A stretch of DNA of 49,741 bases from Vulcanococcus limneticus LL (GCF_002252705.1 NZ_NQLA01000022.1:1-49741); one strand, 5' to 3'; positions 37,168-46,913 are shown, counted from the first letter of the stretch. The notes: a model not told the origin generated them from the letters alone. Made by a program: numbers and translations.

Positions 37168-38217
37168 CTACTGAGAACCCCAGGCTCCCTGGGGCGCGGA
37201 TTCCCCGCCCAGGCCCCCCAGCAGGAAGCCGTCGCGGAAGGCATCGCCGGCTTCGCTGCCGCGCTTGAGGGCCGCCTCCACCTCCAGCAGCTGGCCCAGC
37301 AAGGCCAGGAAGCGCCCGGGGCTGCGGCCGCGGATCTGCTTGCGCATCACATAGATGCGCTTGGGGTTGCCGATGCCGGCGGCCTTGGCGATGGCGGCCA
37401 CGTCCTGCTCGCCCTGGCGATCCAGCAGGCTCACCCACAGCCAGCCCCGGATCTGGCCGGTGAGGGTGGCCACGATCCGCAGGGCCGGTTCGTTGGCCGT
37501 CAGCAGGGCCTCCACCAGGGCGATGGCCTCGGCGGGCCGGCCCGCCAGGAGCGCATCGCCCACCTGCAGGGCGTTGGTGGCGTGGCTGCCCACCAGCGCC
37601 GCCACCGCCGCGGCCGTGATCGCCGGGCCGCTGGGCCTCTCCCCCGGGGTGGCCGTTGCGCCCACGTAGAGGGCCAGTTTCTCCAGTTCGCTGGCGAGCC
37701 GGGCGCTGTCGGAGCCGATGGCCTCGGCCAGGGCCTCGGCGGCGGCGGGCTCCAGGGCCAGCCCCAGCTCCCGGGCAGTGCGCGCCACCAGCTCCACCTG
37801 GCCGGCCCCATCCCACACCGCCGGCAGGCTGAAGCTGTGCTCCGTGGCCTGGCCGCCCTTCACAAGCTTCTGCAGGGCCTTGGTGGTGCGCAGGCGGGCG
37901 TCAGGCTTGTTGGGACTCACCAGCAGCAGGTGGCAGCCCTCGGGCACGAGCTCCAGGCTGGCCTCCAGCCGCTCCGCCAGCTCGGCCGGGCACTGGTGGC
38001 AGAAGGGACTCCGCTGCAGCAGCACCACCCGATCGCCGCCGCCGAAGGGCGCGGTGCGGGCCTCCTCCAGGGCCTGGGCGGCCTGGGCCGGGTCGGTGCC
38101 GTCGAGGCGGGTGAGGTTGATGCTCTGCCAGGCCGGATCGGTGACCTGTTCGATCAGGGCTTCCACGGCCCGGTTGCGGGCCGCCTCGTCGTCGCCCCAG
38201 TACAGGTGGATCGGCAT
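37168..38217 (-). CDS. holA: DNA polymerase III subunit delta
   Basis: 349 residues. The N-terminus MPIHLYWGDDEAARNRAVEA, the segment HLLLVSPNKPDARLRTTKAL (about 106-125) and the C-terminal domain with IAKAAGIGNPKRIYVMRKQI fit the divergent delta subunit of the clamp loader, which opens the beta clamp together with the DnaX products. It is transcribed from the minus strand, 12 bp after an orphan open-frame fragment that may once have been a co-transcribed gene. Confidence 0.9.
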   Translation of the reverse strand: MPIHLYWGDDEAARNRAVEALIEQVTDPAWQSINLTRLDGTDPAQAAQALEEARTAPFGGGDRVVLLQRSPFCHQCPAELAERLEASLELVPEGCHLLLVSPNKPDARLRTTKALQKLVKGGQATEHSFSLPAVWDGAGQVELVARTARELGLALEPAAAEALAEAIGSDSARLASELEKLALYVGATATPGERPSGPAITAAAVAALVGSHATNALQVGDALLAGRPAEAIALVEALLTANEPALRIVATLTGQIRGWLWVSLLDRQGEQDVAAIAKAAGIGNPKRIYVMRKQIRGRSPGRFLALLGQLLEVEAALKRGSEAGDAFRDGFLLGGLGGESAPQGAWGSQ

Positions 38218-38229
38218 CGGGGGAGCGCA

Positions 38230-38430
38230 TCAGCGGAGTACCCCTGCCGTGCCTGGTCGGCGGCGCAGGGCTGACAGCACCGGCAGGTACTCGGTGGCGG
38301 CCAGCCCAGTGTGGGTCAGGGCGGAGTTGTTGCTCACCAGCACCGCGGCGTTGGCCTGAAAGGCCGAGGCCAGCTCGATCGCGTAGGTGCCATGGAGGGC
38401 CGGATCCTGCCGCCCAAGCCGTCCCTGGCT
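38230..38430 (-). pseudogene. Orphan C-terminal reading-frame fragment upstream of holA
   Basis: An open frame of 66 codons on the minus strand, bounded upstream by an in-frame TGA (38431-38433). It has no ATG, GTG or TTG start, yet its middle (GTYAIELASAFQANAAVLV, then SNNSALTHTGLAATEYLPVL) is protein-like with the G/C-ending codons of real genes here. It ends 12 bp before the holA start. I infer the surviving C-terminus of a decayed gene, possibly once in an operon with holA. A non-standard start or a sequencing error at the TGA would be the alternative. Family not recognised. Confidence 0.4.
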
Positions 38431-38476
38431 TCACCATGGGGGACTGCCGTCTCCGCCCTTGGCCGCCGCCTGCCCC

Positions 38477-39193
38477 TTGCCTGAGCCCTCCCCCACCACC
38501 GCCTCTGGCAGCCAGTCCTTCCCCCTCGATCACCCGATCTTCCGGCAGAGCATCCGGCTGATCCGGGCGGCCCTGGAGCCCAGCGGAGCCCTGCTGGGTC
38601 TCAGCCCCGTGCAGCAGGACGTGCTGGAGCGCCTGGTCCACAGCAGTGGCGACCTGACCATCGCCCCCGACCTGCGCTTTTCCACCGAGGCCTGTGAGCG
38701 GGGGCTGGCAGCCCTGGCCGCCGGCGCCGTGATCCTCACCGATACGGCCATGGCCGCGGCGGCCGTGGCCCCCATGGCCCGGCGCACCTTCGCCAACCCC
38801 GTTTGCAGCGTGCTCGACTGGGCGCCCGCTACGCCTCCTCCCGGCGGCACCCGGGCCGCGGCCGGCATGGCCCTGGCCCTGGCCGAGCACCCCGGCGCGG
38901 TGGTGCTGATCGGCAGTGCCCCCACCGCCCTGGAGGTGCTGCTGAAGCTGGTGGATCCAGCCCGGACCAGCGAGGCAGTCATCGGCCTGGCCCCCCCCGC
39001 CCTCGTGATCGGCATGCCGGTGGGCTTCGTGGGGGTGGCCGAGAGCAAGGCCCACCTGGCGGCCAGCGCCCTGCCCCAGATCCGCCTCGAGGGCAGCCGC
39101 GGCGGCGCTGGCCTGGTGGGGGCCGCCGCCAATGCCCTGCTGCGGCGCGCCTGGCTGGATCGCGCTGGTGCGTTGCCAGGCGTTCAGGGGTAG
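38477..39193 (+). CDS. cobH: Precorrin-8X methylmutase
   Basis: 238 residues from TTG 38477; ATG 38387 is in frame but would add 30 Pro/Ala/Arg-rich residues. Family motifs are HPIFRQSIRLIRAAL near the start, the catalytic His in ERLVHSSGD, ILTDTAMAAAAV, and the C-terminal GMPVGFVGVAESKAHL with RGGAGLVGAAANALL. It moves a methyl group from C11 to C12, forming hydrogenobyrinate or cobyrinate. Also named cbiC in the anaerobic pathway, which the presence of cbiD here supports. Convergent with mutS. Confidence 0.92.
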   Translation: MPEPSPTTASGSQSFPLDHPIFRQSIRLIRAALEPSGALLGLSPVQQDVLERLVHSSGDLTIAPDLRFSTEACERGLAALAAGAVILTDTAMAAAAVAPMARRTFANPVCSVLDWAPATPPPGGTRAAAGMALALAEHPGAVVLIGSAPTALEVLLKLVDPARTSEAVIGLAPPALVIGMPVGFVGVAESKAHLAASALPQIRLEGSRGGAGLVGAAANALLRRAWLDRAGALPGVQG

Positions 39194-39212
39194 GGGGCGC
39201 GCTGAGGCCCGA

Positions 39213-39230
39213 GGCCTGAACGCTCAGGCC
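39213..39230. terminator. Hairpin between convergent cobH and mutS
   Basis: GGCCTGA (39213-39219), loop ACGC, TCAGGCC (39224-39230): a perfect seven-pair stem covering the mutS stop codon, 19 bp after the cobH stop. No U-run follows on either strand. Confidence 0.4.
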
Positions 39231-42214
39231 GCCAGCCGGCGGTTCTGGCCGCGCCGCGTGTCCTGCCGCTCCAGTCCCACGGCCACGTGGCTGTTGGCCT
39301 CGATGCGGCCCAGCACCTGGCGGGCCCGGGCCACCACCGCTGGCGGCACCCCGGCCAGCCGTGCCGCCTCGATGCCGTAGCTGCGGCTGGCGCCGCCGCT
39401 CACCACCTGGTGCAGGAACACCAGTTCGTCGCCGGTTTCCTCCACCAGCACCTGCACGTTGGCCACGTTGGGCAGCAGGTCTGCCAGCTCGTTGAGCTCG
39501 TGGTAGTGGGTGGCGAACACCGAGCGGGCCCGGATGCCGGTTCCGCCGGAGCCGGCCAGGTGTTCGGCCACGGCCCAGGCGATCGAGAGGCCGTCGAAGG
39601 TGGCTGTGCCGCGGCCGATCTCATCGAGCAGCACCAGCGAGCGCTCGGTGGCGTGGTGGAGGATGTTGGCGGTCTCCGCCATCTCCACCATGAAGGTGGA
39701 CTGGCCCGCCGCCAGGTCGTCCCCGGCACCGACCCGGGTGAAGATGCGGTCGGCGATGCCGAGGCGGGCCGAGCGGGCCGGAATCCAGCTGCCGATCTGG
39801 GCCATCAGCTGCAGCAGGCCCGTCTGGCGGAGATAACAGCTCTTGCCGCTGGCGTTCGGACCGGTGAGCACCAGCAGATCGGGGTGATCGGCCGCGGCGG
39901 CTTCGTTCTCGGCTCCCGACTCGGCTCCCGACGAACCCAGGGCAATGTCGTTCGGGGTGAAGGGCTCCTCCACCAGCAGCTGCTCCACCACCGGGTGTCG
40001 GCCGGCCCTGATCTCGACCAGGCGGGCATCGGGGCCGGCGGGATCGGTGAGTTCGGGCCGGGAGTAGCCGCCGGTGGCCGCCACCTCTGCCAGGGAGGCG
40101 AGCGCATCCAGCTCCGCCACCAGGCGGGCCGCGGCGCGGATCGGGCCGGCCTGCTCACCCACCTTGGCCCGCAGCGCGGAGAACAGCTCGTATTCCCGTT
40201 GGGCGGCTCGGGCTCGCAGCTGCAGGATGCGACCCTCGCGCCCCTTGAGTTCGGGGGTCACGAAGCGCTCCTCGTTGGCCAGGGTCTGGCGGCGGATCCA
40301 GTGCCCGGGCACGGCCGCGGCCTTGGCCCGGCTCACCGCGAGGAAGTAGCCGAAGGTGCGGTGGTACTGGAGCCGCAGCGTGCTGATGCCGCTGGCCCGA
40401 CGCTCGGCGGCCTCCTGTTCCGCCAGCCAGGCCTCCTGGTCGTCGAGCTGGTTGCGCAGGCCATCCAGCTGGGGATCCACGCCGTCGTGGATCAGGCCGC
40501 CCTCGCTGAGGGAGAGGGGCGGACTGTCGAGCAGGGTGTGGCGCAGCAGTTCCGCCAGCGCGGCCAGCTCCGGCCAGGGGCGGGCCAGGGCCGCCAGGGG
40601 CGGGCTGCTGGTTCCGGCCAGCAACCCCGCCAGCTGGGGCAGTCGCTCCAGACCGTCGGCCAGGGCCACCAGGTCCCGGGCCGAGGCGGTGCCGGCCCCG
40701 GCCCGGCCCGCCAGGCGCTCCAGGTCGCCCATGGGCCGCAGCAGTCGCCGCAGGGCCAGCCGCAGGGAGCGGTCCGCCACCAGCTCGCCCACGCCGTCCT
40801 GGCGGGCGAGGATCGCCGTGCGGTCCACCAGGGGCGCCTCGATCCAGCGGCGCAGGCAGCGGCCTCCCATGGCGGTCAGGGTGCGATCCAGGGCCCAGAG
40901 CAGTGAGCCGTGGACGCCGCCGCCCATCTGGGTGCGGGTCAGCTCCAGGTTGCGGCGGGTCTGGGCGTCCAGCACCAGCTGGTCGCCGGCGTGCCAGGTG
41001 GTGGGCAGCTCCAGGGGGATGGCGCTGCCGGGTTGGGTGTCGTCCAGGTAGCGGAGCAGGCCGCCGGCGGCCCGCAGGGCCAGGGGCGCCTCGCCCAGCC
41101 CCAGGCCGTCGAGGCTGGCCAGACGGAAGCGCTTCAGCAGGCTGGCGCGGGCCTCGGGGGCCGCGAAGGGGGTGCGGGGCAGGGGCGTGAGCCGCAGGGC
41201 GTCAGGGCACCAGGCGGGGATGGCCTCCGGACCGCCATCGGCGGCGGCGCGCTCGGACGCGGGCCACACCACCTCGGCCGCCTCCAGCTGCAGCAGCTCC
41301 TGGTGCAGCTGGTCGCTGCCCCGCCGCTCGGTCACGCGGAATTCGCCCGTGCTCACATCGGCAACCGCCAGGCCCCAGCGGGCGGCCCCGCTGCCCTCGC
41401 CCTCCAGCACCACGGCGCAGAGCCAGTTGTTGCGGCGGGCGGCGAGCATCCCCTCCTCCAGCACGGTGCCGGGGGTGAGCACGCGGGTGATGTCGCGCTT
41501 GAGCAGGGCGCCCTTGGCCGGGCTCCGGGCCGCGGCCTCCTCCAGCTGGTCGCACAGGGCCACGCTCAGGCCGCGGCGCACCAGCTCGGCGCAGTAGCGC
41601 TCGGCGGCGTGGTGGGGGATACCCGCCATCGGCACCCGACCGAGCGCCTTGCCGGCCTCCTTGCCGGTGAGGGTGAGCTCCAGCAGGCGGGAGAGGCGGA
41701 TGGCGTCCTCGAAGAAGCACTCGAAGAAGTCGCCCAGGCGGTAGAGCAGCACCCGCTCGGGATGGGCACGCTTGAGCTCCACGTAGTGGCGCAGCATCGG
41801 CGTGAGCTGCTCGGGCTCCACCAGGCCGTGGTGATGCCAGCGCGGCAGGTCGCTGGGCTCGCCGACCTCGCTTTCGGCTGCAGCGGCGGCGGCTTCCGGG
41901 GCGGGAGCGGTGCCTTCACTGGCGGCGGTGCTGCTGCCGGGATCGGCGGCGCCCGGCTTCCCCCTGGCGCCAGTGCGGCGGCGGCGCGGCCGGGCCCGGG
42001 CATCGGCTTCCAGATCGTTGGCGTCAAGGTCGCCAGGCTCAGGCGGGGCGTCCGGCCTGCGCGATTCCCTGGCGTGCCCTGCGGGCTCGACTCCAGATCG
42101 GGCGCCTCCGGCGCGGATCGGCGCTGCCGACTCCCCGAACGCCCCGCCGAACAGATCGCCCTGCAGGCCCAGCTCCGGCACGAGCGAGAGCTGCTGCTCG
42201 GCTTCCGCGGCCAC
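39224..42214 (-). CDS. mutS: DNA mismatch repair protein MutS
   Basis: 996 residues, longer than the usual 850-880 because of an N-terminal extension of about 120 residues rich in Ala, Gly, Arg and Glu ([13 protein letters not shown]). The mismatch-recognition Phe-x-Glu is conserved in [14 protein letters not shown]. The connector, lever and clamp domains follow, then the ATPase with [15 protein letters not shown] (around residue 780), [28 protein letters not shown] and FATHYHEL. The absence of a C-terminal Smr domain separates it from MutS2. A TACGAT hexamer at 42240-42245 is a promoter candidate. Confidence 0.96.
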   Translation of the reverse strand: MAAEAEQQLSLVPELGLQGDLFGGAFGESAAPIRAGGARSGVEPAGHARESRRPDAPPEPGDLDANDLEADARARPRRRRTGARGKPGAADPGSSTAASEGTAPAPEAAAAAAESEVGEPSDLPRWHHHGLVEPEQLTPMLRHYVELKRAHPERVLLYRLGDFFECFFEDAIRLSRLLELTLTGKEAGKALGRVPMAGIPHHAAERYCAELVRRGLSVALCDQLEEAAARSPAKGALLKRDITRVLTPGTVLEEGMLAARRNNWLCAVVLEGEGSGAARWGLAVADVSTGEFRVTERRGSDQLHQELLQLEAAEVVWPASERAAADGGPEAIPAWCPDALRLTPLPRTPFAAPEARASLLKRFRLASLDGLGLGEAPLALRAAGGLLRYLDDTQPGSAIPLELPTTWHAGDQLVLDAQTRRNLELTRTQMGGGVHGSLLWALDRTLTAMGGRCLRRWIEAPLVDRTAILARQDGVGELVADRSLRLALRRLLRPMGDLERLAGRAGAGTASARDLVALADGLERLPQLAGLLAGTSSPPLAALARPWPELAALAELLRHTLLDSPPLSLSEGGLIHDGVDPQLDGLRNQLDDQEAWLAEQEAAERRASGISTLRLQYHRTFGYFLAVSRAKAAAVPGHWIRRQTLANEERFVTPELKGREGRILQLRARAAQREYELFSALRAKVGEQAGPIRAAARLVAELDALASLAEVAATGGYSRPELTDPAGPDARLVEIRAGRHPVVEQLLVEEPFTPNDIALGSSGAESGAENEAAAADHPDLLVLTGPNASGKSCYLRQTGLLQLMAQIGSWIPARSARLGIADRIFTRVGAGDDLAAGQSTFMVEMAETANILHHATERSLVLLDEIGRGTATFDGLSIAWAVAEHLAGSGGTGIRARSVFATHYHELNELADLLPNVANVQVLVEETGDELVFLHQVVSGGASRSYGIEAARLAGVPPAVVARARQVLGRIEANSHVAVGLERQDTRRGQNRRLAA

Positions 42215-42239
42215 GGGCGCTCAGGGGCAGGGGGGACTG

Positions 42240-42245
42240 ATCGTA
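42240..42245 (-). promoter_or_regulatory. Putative -10 for mutS
   Basis: TACGAT on the minus strand, 25 nt before the mutS ATG, matches the TANNNT pattern and spacing seen elsewhere in the window. Confidence 0.35.
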
Positions 42246-42421
42246 GGGGCGCCGGTCCGCCCTTCCCTGGGCCCCGCCCGGGAGCGCGGTCGCTGCCCCG
42301 GCCAGCCCCTCCCACAACTTGTGAAGGAACCCCCGGCCGGCCCCAGGGCGAGCCGATCCGGCGTGTGAGAATCCCGAAACTGACCGGCTGGCGCCGCCGC
42401 CGATCCCCCTGCCACCGATCC

Positions 42422-42610
42422 ATGCAGATCCTCAACACCCTCACCGTTCTGGCCCTGGTGGTGCTGTCGTTCGCGCTGATCGTGGCGGTGCCCGTGCTCT
42501 ACGCCTCCAGCGAAGATGCCGGCCGTTCCAACCGCCTGATCCTGCTGGGCGGCCTGGCCTGGGTGGCCCTGGTGCTGCTCAACTGGGGCGTGAGCTTCTT
42601 CGTGGTCTGA
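42422..42610 (+). CDS. psbZ: Photosystem II protein Z
   Basis: 62 residues, full length. Two membrane helices (about 5-26 and 38-60) flank the conserved loop [18 protein letters not shown]. PsbZ (Ycf9) binds at the edge of the photosystem II core near CP43 and stabilises its antenna interactions. It lies 207 bp from the divergent mutS start; a GAGAAT hexamer at 42367-42372 may serve as -10. ribH follows 52 bp downstream. Confidence 0.96.
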   Translation: MQILNTLTVLALVVLSFALIVAVPVLYASSEDAGRSNRLILLGGLAWVALVLLNWGVSFFVV

Positions 42611-42631
42611 GGCCGGCCTCGCCCCCTTCCG

Positions 42632-42637
42632 TAGGCT
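42632..42637 (+). promoter_or_regulatory. Putative -10 for ribH
   Basis: TAGGCT lies 25 nt before the GTG start at 42663. Confidence 0.35.
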
Positions 42638-42662
42638 GGTGCCACTGGCTCAGGGAACCCGC

Positions 42663-43142
42663 GTGACGGTTTTCGAAGGACGCTTCACCGAGGCCAGCGG
42701 CCTGCGCGTGGCTGTTGTTGTCGCCCGCTTCAACGATCTGGTCACCGACAAGCTCCTCAGCGGCTGCCTCGATTGCCTCTTCCGCCATGGCATCGACACC
42801 AGCCCCAGCAGCAGCCAGCTGGATGTGGCCTGGGTGCCCGGCAGCTTTGAGATCCCCCTTGTGGCTCAGCGGCTGGCAGTCAGCGGCCGCTACCAGGTGG
42901 TGATCACCCTGGGGGCCGTGATCCGCGGCGATACCCCCCACTTCGACGTGGTGGTGGCCGAGGTGAGCAAGGGCGTTGCCGCCGTGGCCCGTGATACCGG
43001 TGTTCCGGTGATCTTCGGCGTGCTTACCACCGACACGCTGCAGCAGGCCCTGGAGCGTGCCGGCATCAAGAGCAACCTGGGCTGGAACTACGGCCTGGAG
43101 GCCATTGAGATGGGGAGCCTGATGGCGGCGCTGCCGGGGTGA
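42663..43142 (+). CDS. ribH: 6,7-dimethyl-8-ribityllumazine synthase
   Basis: 159 residues from GTG 42663, chosen because AGGGA lies about eight bases upstream and the conserved sequence [20 protein letters not shown] starts there; 42639 is also open. The substrate segments [19 protein letters not shown] and [14 protein letters not shown] (catalytic His93) are complete. It condenses the ribityl-uracil with dihydroxybutanone phosphate, the penultimate step of riboflavin synthesis. No FMN riboswitch is visible in the 52-bp gap after psbZ. Confidence 0.96.
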   Translation: MTVFEGRFTEASGLRVAVVVARFNDLVTDKLLSGCLDCLFRHGIDTSPSSSQLDVAWVPGSFEIPLVAQRLAVSGRYQVVITLGAVIRGDTPHFDVVVAEVSKGVAAVARDTGVPVIFGVLTTDTLQQALERAGIKSNLGWNYGLEAIEMGSLMAALPG

Positions 43143-43158
43143 GGCCGGGCTGCAGACG

Positions 43159-43164
43159 TAGGGT
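43159..43164 (+). promoter_or_regulatory. Putative -10 for the sugar transferase gene
   Basis: TAGGGT lies 24 nt before the ATG at 43189. Confidence 0.35.
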
Positions 43165-43188
43165 TTCCCCAGTACAGACCTCCTGCCC

Positions 43189-44487
43189 ATGCCCTGGCGC
43201 CGGCCTCGCCAGCAGCTTGCCTTCTGCGCCTGCCTCGACCTGGCTGGGCTGTTCGTGCTGGTGGGTCTGCTGGATCGGTTCAGGGGTGTTGATGTTCTGA
43301 GCCGCCCCCATTGGGTTCTGGGCCTGGGGCTGCTCTATCTGCTGTTCGGCTGGCTGTTCGGTAGCTACACCGTGCTGCGCTGGCCGTGGTTGCGCCTGCG
43401 CCTGGTGTTGCTGCGCCTCGGCCTCACGGCCCTGGCCACGCTGGCCGCTGTGATCCTGGTGGATTGGTCCTTGAATCTGCCGGCCTCGTTCTCTCTCACC
43501 CACCGCAGCACCTTGCTGATGCTTCTGGGTGCCCTGGCGGTCTGGTCACTGCTGCTGCGCCTGGGGCTGCGCTGGCTGGATCGCCGCTGGCCCCAACCTC
43601 CCTGGCCACTGCTGGCTGACCCGGAGCACGTGCGACGCATCCAGCTGGAGTGGGCCCGCACGCCGTCGCCCCTGGCCCTGCCCCCTGGCTGGCGGCCGGT
43701 TCCTCCCGGCGGTCTGCTGCTGGACCGTGATCTTCGCCTTGATCCTGCCCCGGAGCAGCGGCTGGCCACCCTCGGAGCTGAGGGAGCCGTGCCCCTGGCC
43801 ATGGTTCTGGAGCTGGTGGAAGATCAGCTGGAGCGGTTGCCTCCCTCCCTGCTGCCCGAGCAGTGGTTGGCCATGGAGGAGATCCCCTGGGCGGATACGT
43901 TCAGCGTCCAGCGTCAGCTCAAGCGCATGGCCGACGTGGCGGTGGCTGCGCTGCTGCTGCTGCTCACCCTGCCGGTGATCGGCCTGGCCGCGCTGTTGAT
44001 CTGGCTCCAGGACAGGGGTCCGGTGTTCTATGTCCAGGAGCGCAGTGGCTGGATGGGGCAGACGTTCCAGCTGCTCAAGCTCCGCTCCATGGCCTGCGCC
44101 AGGCCCGACGCACCAGCCACCTGGACCCAGCCGGGGGATCAGCGCATCACGCCGGTGGGCCTGCTGCTGCGCCGTACGCGCCTGGATGAGCTGCCCCAGT
44201 TGCTGAATGTGCTCTGGGGCGACATGAGCCTGATCGGCCCAAGGCCGGAACGCCCCGAACTGGAGCATGAGCTGGAGCTGCGGATCCCCCATTACCGCAA
44301 ACGCCACTGGATGCGGCCGGGGCTGAGCGGCTGGGCCCAGGTCTGCGCACCCTATGCAGCCAGTGTGGAAGAGGCGGAGCTCAAGCTGAGCTATGACCTC
44401 TTCTATCTGCGCCACTGGAGCACCTGGCTCGATCTATTGATTCTTGCCAAGACCATCAAGACGGTTCTCAAGGCCAAGGGACGTTGA
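43189..44487 (+). CDS. Polyprenyl-phosphate sugar phosphotransferase (exopolysaccharide initiating type)
   Basis: 432 residues. Four N-terminal membrane helices lie within residues 10-125; a poorly conserved linker follows, and the bacterial sugar transferase domain starts near residue 243 (QLKRMADVAVAALLLLLTLP). Its motifs PVFYVQERSGWMGQTFQLLK, RRTRLDELPQLLNVLWGDMS and LIGPRPERPE are complete. Such enzymes move a hexose-1-phosphate from a nucleotide sugar to undecaprenyl phosphate to start a surface polysaccharide unit. It opens the glycosyltransferase cluster at the right of the window; the sugar cannot be told. Confidence 0.92.
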   Translation: MPWRRPRQQLAFCACLDLAGLFVLVGLLDRFRGVDVLSRPHWVLGLGLLYLLFGWLFGSYTVLRWPWLRLRLVLLRLGLTALATLAAVILVDWSLNLPASFSLTHRSTLLMLLGALAVWSLLLRLGLRWLDRRWPQPPWPLLADPEHVRRIQLEWARTPSPLALPPGWRPVPPGGLLLDRDLRLDPAPEQRLATLGAEGAVPLAMVLELVEDQLERLPPSLLPEQWLAMEEIPWADTFSVQRQLKRMADVAVAALLLLLTLPVIGLAALLIWLQDRGPVFYVQERSGWMGQTFQLLKLRSMACARPDAPATWTQPGDQRITPVGLLLRRTRLDELPQLLNVLWGDMSLIGPRPERPELEHELELRIPHYRKRHWMRPGLSGWAQVCAPYAASVEEAELKLSYDLFYLRHWSTWLDLLILAKTIKTVLKAKGR

Positions 44488-44532
44488 CACCTTCGGGTTT
44501 TGCTCCTACATCTCCGTGGTAGGTTGGCTAGC

Positions 44533-44547
44533 TGGCCCAAGGGGCCA
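44533..44547 (+). terminator. Short hairpin between the sugar transferase and the GT fusion gene
   Basis: TGGCCC-AAG-GGGCCA, a six-pair stem 46 nt after the sugar transferase stop, without a U-run. It may be a weak terminator or attenuator in the cluster. Confidence 0.3.
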
Positions 44548-44582
44548 ATGAGACGGTTCACGTTCGCTCTTGATTGAGACCC

Positions 44583-46913
44583 ATGCCCTCCCCGTCCTCA
44601 AATCGTGGGATTGCAGGGAAGGCCTATAACGTCGTCAGGGAATTGTATCTGGCGGCTCCGATTGGATTCGGGTTCAAGCGCGCTGTTAAAGACGCCTGCT
44701 TTGGTGCTGTCTCTTTGGTGAATCCTGAGGCGGGATTTCTCAAGGCCTGGCAGGCAAAGCAAAAGTTTGAGCGCCGCCGTCGGCTCATTGCCCAGAATGG
44801 TGATGCGATCTATGGCGGTGAAGATGAGCTGTTTCTGTATGGGATACAGCAACGCTGGACTGATCTGTTGGCCCTGCCGCCTGAAGAGGTTGCCGGTTGG
44901 CTGCTGCCCATGTTGCAGAGACGGCTGCGGGCGAGTCATCTGACCAAAACCCTGGTTCCCCAGGTGTCGGTGATTATCCCGGCCCATGGTCATGCAATTT
45001 ACACGCTGCTCTGTCTGGACTCATTGTTCAGGCAGCAGACTGATGTCGCTTTCGATATTTATCTTGCGGACGATCTGCCTAGCGATCCCACCCTTTCTGG
45101 CTATGCGGCCCGGCTACAGGCTGCCAACATTCACTATCATCGTAACCCGGTAAATCTCGGCTTTACGCGGAATGTCAATGCTGCTGCCCGTCGCGCTTCG
45201 GCAGAGCTGTTAGTCATCCTCAATAACGACACGTTCTGCCACCCTCTCTGGCTTGATCAGCTGGTATCCACCTATCGCAGGCTGGGATCGAGTCCGCAGG
45301 TGGGAGCTGTGGGTTCCAAGGTTCTCCACAGCCATCTGCGCATCCAGGAGAGTGGCTGTCTGATGAAGGCCGGTGGGCACCCCAGTCCCCTGGGACGGGG
45401 TGCCCACGCCTTTGATCCGCGTTTCAGCTTTCTGCGCGAGGTGGATTTCGTCTCGGCCTGCTCCCTGTTGGTGCCTCGCCAGTTGTTTCTGGAGCTAGGC
45501 GGATTTGATGAACGATTCAGTCCTGGGTACTACGAAGATCCAGATCTGTGTGAGCGATTGCGCCAGCGCGGCTGTCGAACCTATGTCCAGCCGGCTTCCC
45601 TGCTGTTGCATGAGGAGGGTGCCTCCTTTGGGAAGCATGCCTTTGCTGCAGTGCAGGAGGAGAAGCGAGCGCTGTTCAACCAGCTCCATCCTGCACCGAT
45701 CTCCACCCAGGAGCGATTTGAGGCCAAGCCCCAGCTGCTGTTCATCGATGCCTATCTGCCGATGCCTGACAAGGGGTCCGGCAGTATTGATGCCATGGCC
45801 TACCTGGAGTATTTCATAGCCCGGGGCTATCATGTAGTTTTCTACGCCCAACACCATAATAACTATTTTGAGGGCTATAGCCAATCCCTTGAGGCGATTG
45901 GTGTCGAGGTGCTTCAGGACAACTTCCAGTCACTGCCCTCTCTGCTGGCTGAGAGATCCGATGCAATCCGATTAGTCTTTGTTTCTCGCTACTATCAGCT
46001 TGATCATTTCCTGCCCTTGATCGAGCGTGCTCTCCCGGATGCGGCGCTGATTTATAACACGGTGGATCTGCATTTCCTGCGTGAGAGCCGGGAGGCTGGG
46101 CTTGTGGACTCGCAGTTGGCTGGTCGCCAGCCTCTAAAGGCCAGTCCTGGTGGTTCCTCTGTCCGTCTGGCGCAGTTGCGGCAGAGGGAGCTTGCCTACA
46201 TCCAGCGAGCCGATGCCAGCATCGTGATCAGTTCCTACGAGCGGGATCTGTTGGCGGATATCTTGCCTGAGGTGAATTCGGTCTTCCATGTGCCTCAGTG
46301 TCGGCCCTTCATCGGTGCGACGCAGGGCTTTGAGCAGCGCCGTGATTTTCTCTTTATTGGCTCCGCACATCAGCCCAATGTGGATGCTCTGCGTTATTTT
46401 CAGGCCGCGATCCATCCTTTGCTGCAGCAAAGCCTGCCTGAGTATCGGCTCAATGTGATTGGCCAGGAGCTGTACGAGAGTTTTTCTCGTGGCGAGGATG
46501 CCGAGCTTCTGTCTAATCCTCATGTCGCGTTTCTGGGTTATATCGAAGATGTGATGCCCCTGTTCTCCACGTCGCTGGCGATGCTGGTGCCCCTGCGCTA
46601 TGGCAGCGGGATCAAGGGCAAGGTGGTGCAGGCCATTCAGCATGGCCTGCCCTGTGTCACCACCACGATCGGAGCTGAGGGGCTGGAGTTGCCGGATCAG
46701 TCCTCCGTGGTCATTGCCGACAGCCCGGAGCAGATGGTGGCCCAGCTGATGGCCCTCAGCACGGATCCCCAGCTGTGGCAGGTCACATCGGACCGGGCTG
46801 AGGCCGTGTTCCAGGCCCGCTTTTCCCAGGCCGTGTTCGAGCAGCGGCTGGATCGACTGATGGAGCAGAGGATCGCCCCGCGGCTGCTGCACCACCCACG
46901 AGCGCTTGGCTGA
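44583..46913 (+). CDS. Two-domain glycosyltransferase (GT2 fused to GT4)
   Basis: 776 residues from ATG 44583. The GT2 domain (about 125-370) has VSVIIPAHGHAIYTLLCLDS, the LNNDTF metal-site region and LELGGFDERFSPGYYEDPDL. The second domain (about 390-770) is GT4-like, with GSIDAMAYLEYFIARGYHVV, FIGSAHQPNVDALRYF and PLRYGSGIKGKVVQAIQHG. No membrane helices, so it is a cytoplasmic enzyme probably adding two successive sugars of a surface polysaccharide. Two counted lines average about 54 % GC against about 70 % in core genes, suggesting acquisition by transfer. Its end overlaps the next gene by 8 bp. Confidence 0.88.
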   Translation: MPSPSSNRGIAGKAYNVVRELYLAAPIGFGFKRAVKDACFGAVSLVNPEAGFLKAWQAKQKFERRRRLIAQNGDAIYGGEDELFLYGIQQRWTDLLALPPEEVAGWLLPMLQRRLRASHLTKTLVPQVSVIIPAHGHAIYTLLCLDSLFRQQTDVAFDIYLADDLPSDPTLSGYAARLQAANIHYHRNPVNLGFTRNVNAAARRASAELLVILNNDTFCHPLWLDQLVSTYRRLGSSPQVGAVGSKVLHSHLRIQESGCLMKAGGHPSPLGRGAHAFDPRFSFLREVDFVSACSLLVPRQLFLELGGFDERFSPGYYEDPDLCERLRQRGCRTYVQPASLLLHEEGASFGKHAFAAVQEEKRALFNQLHPAPISTQERFEAKPQLLFIDAYLPMPDKGSGSIDAMAYLEYFIARGYHVVFYAQHHNNYFEGYSQSLEAIGVEVLQDNFQSLPSLLAERSDAIRLVFVSRYYQLDHFLPLIERALPDAALIYNTVDLHFLRESREAGLVDSQLAGRQPLKASPGGSSVRLAQLRQRELAYIQRADASIVISSYERDLLADILPEVNSVFHVPQCRPFIGATQGFEQRRDFLFIGSAHQPNVDALRYFQAAIHPLLQQSLPEYRLNVIGQELYESFSRGEDAELLSNPHVAFLGYIEDVMPLFSTSLAMLVPLRYGSGIKGKVVQAIQHGLPCVTTTIGAEGLELPDQSSVVIADSPEQMVAQLMALSTDPQLWQVTSDRAEAVFQARFSQAVFEQRLDRLMEQRIAPRLLHHPRALG

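Noticed and set aside
36888-37268. A 126-codon plus-strand frame overlapping the 60-codon gene
   Set aside because: Pro/Arg-rich translation; the shorter frame at 36961 is much more protein-like.
38218-38476. Cobalamin riboswitch before cobH (and before cbiD), TPP element before thiG, FMN element before ribH
   Set aside because: The gaps are short or lack the conserved boxes of these riboswitches.
39287-40906. A 539-codon plus-strand frame antisense to mutS
   Set aside because: Gln/Gly/Arg-rich shadow of MutS with no recognisable motif.
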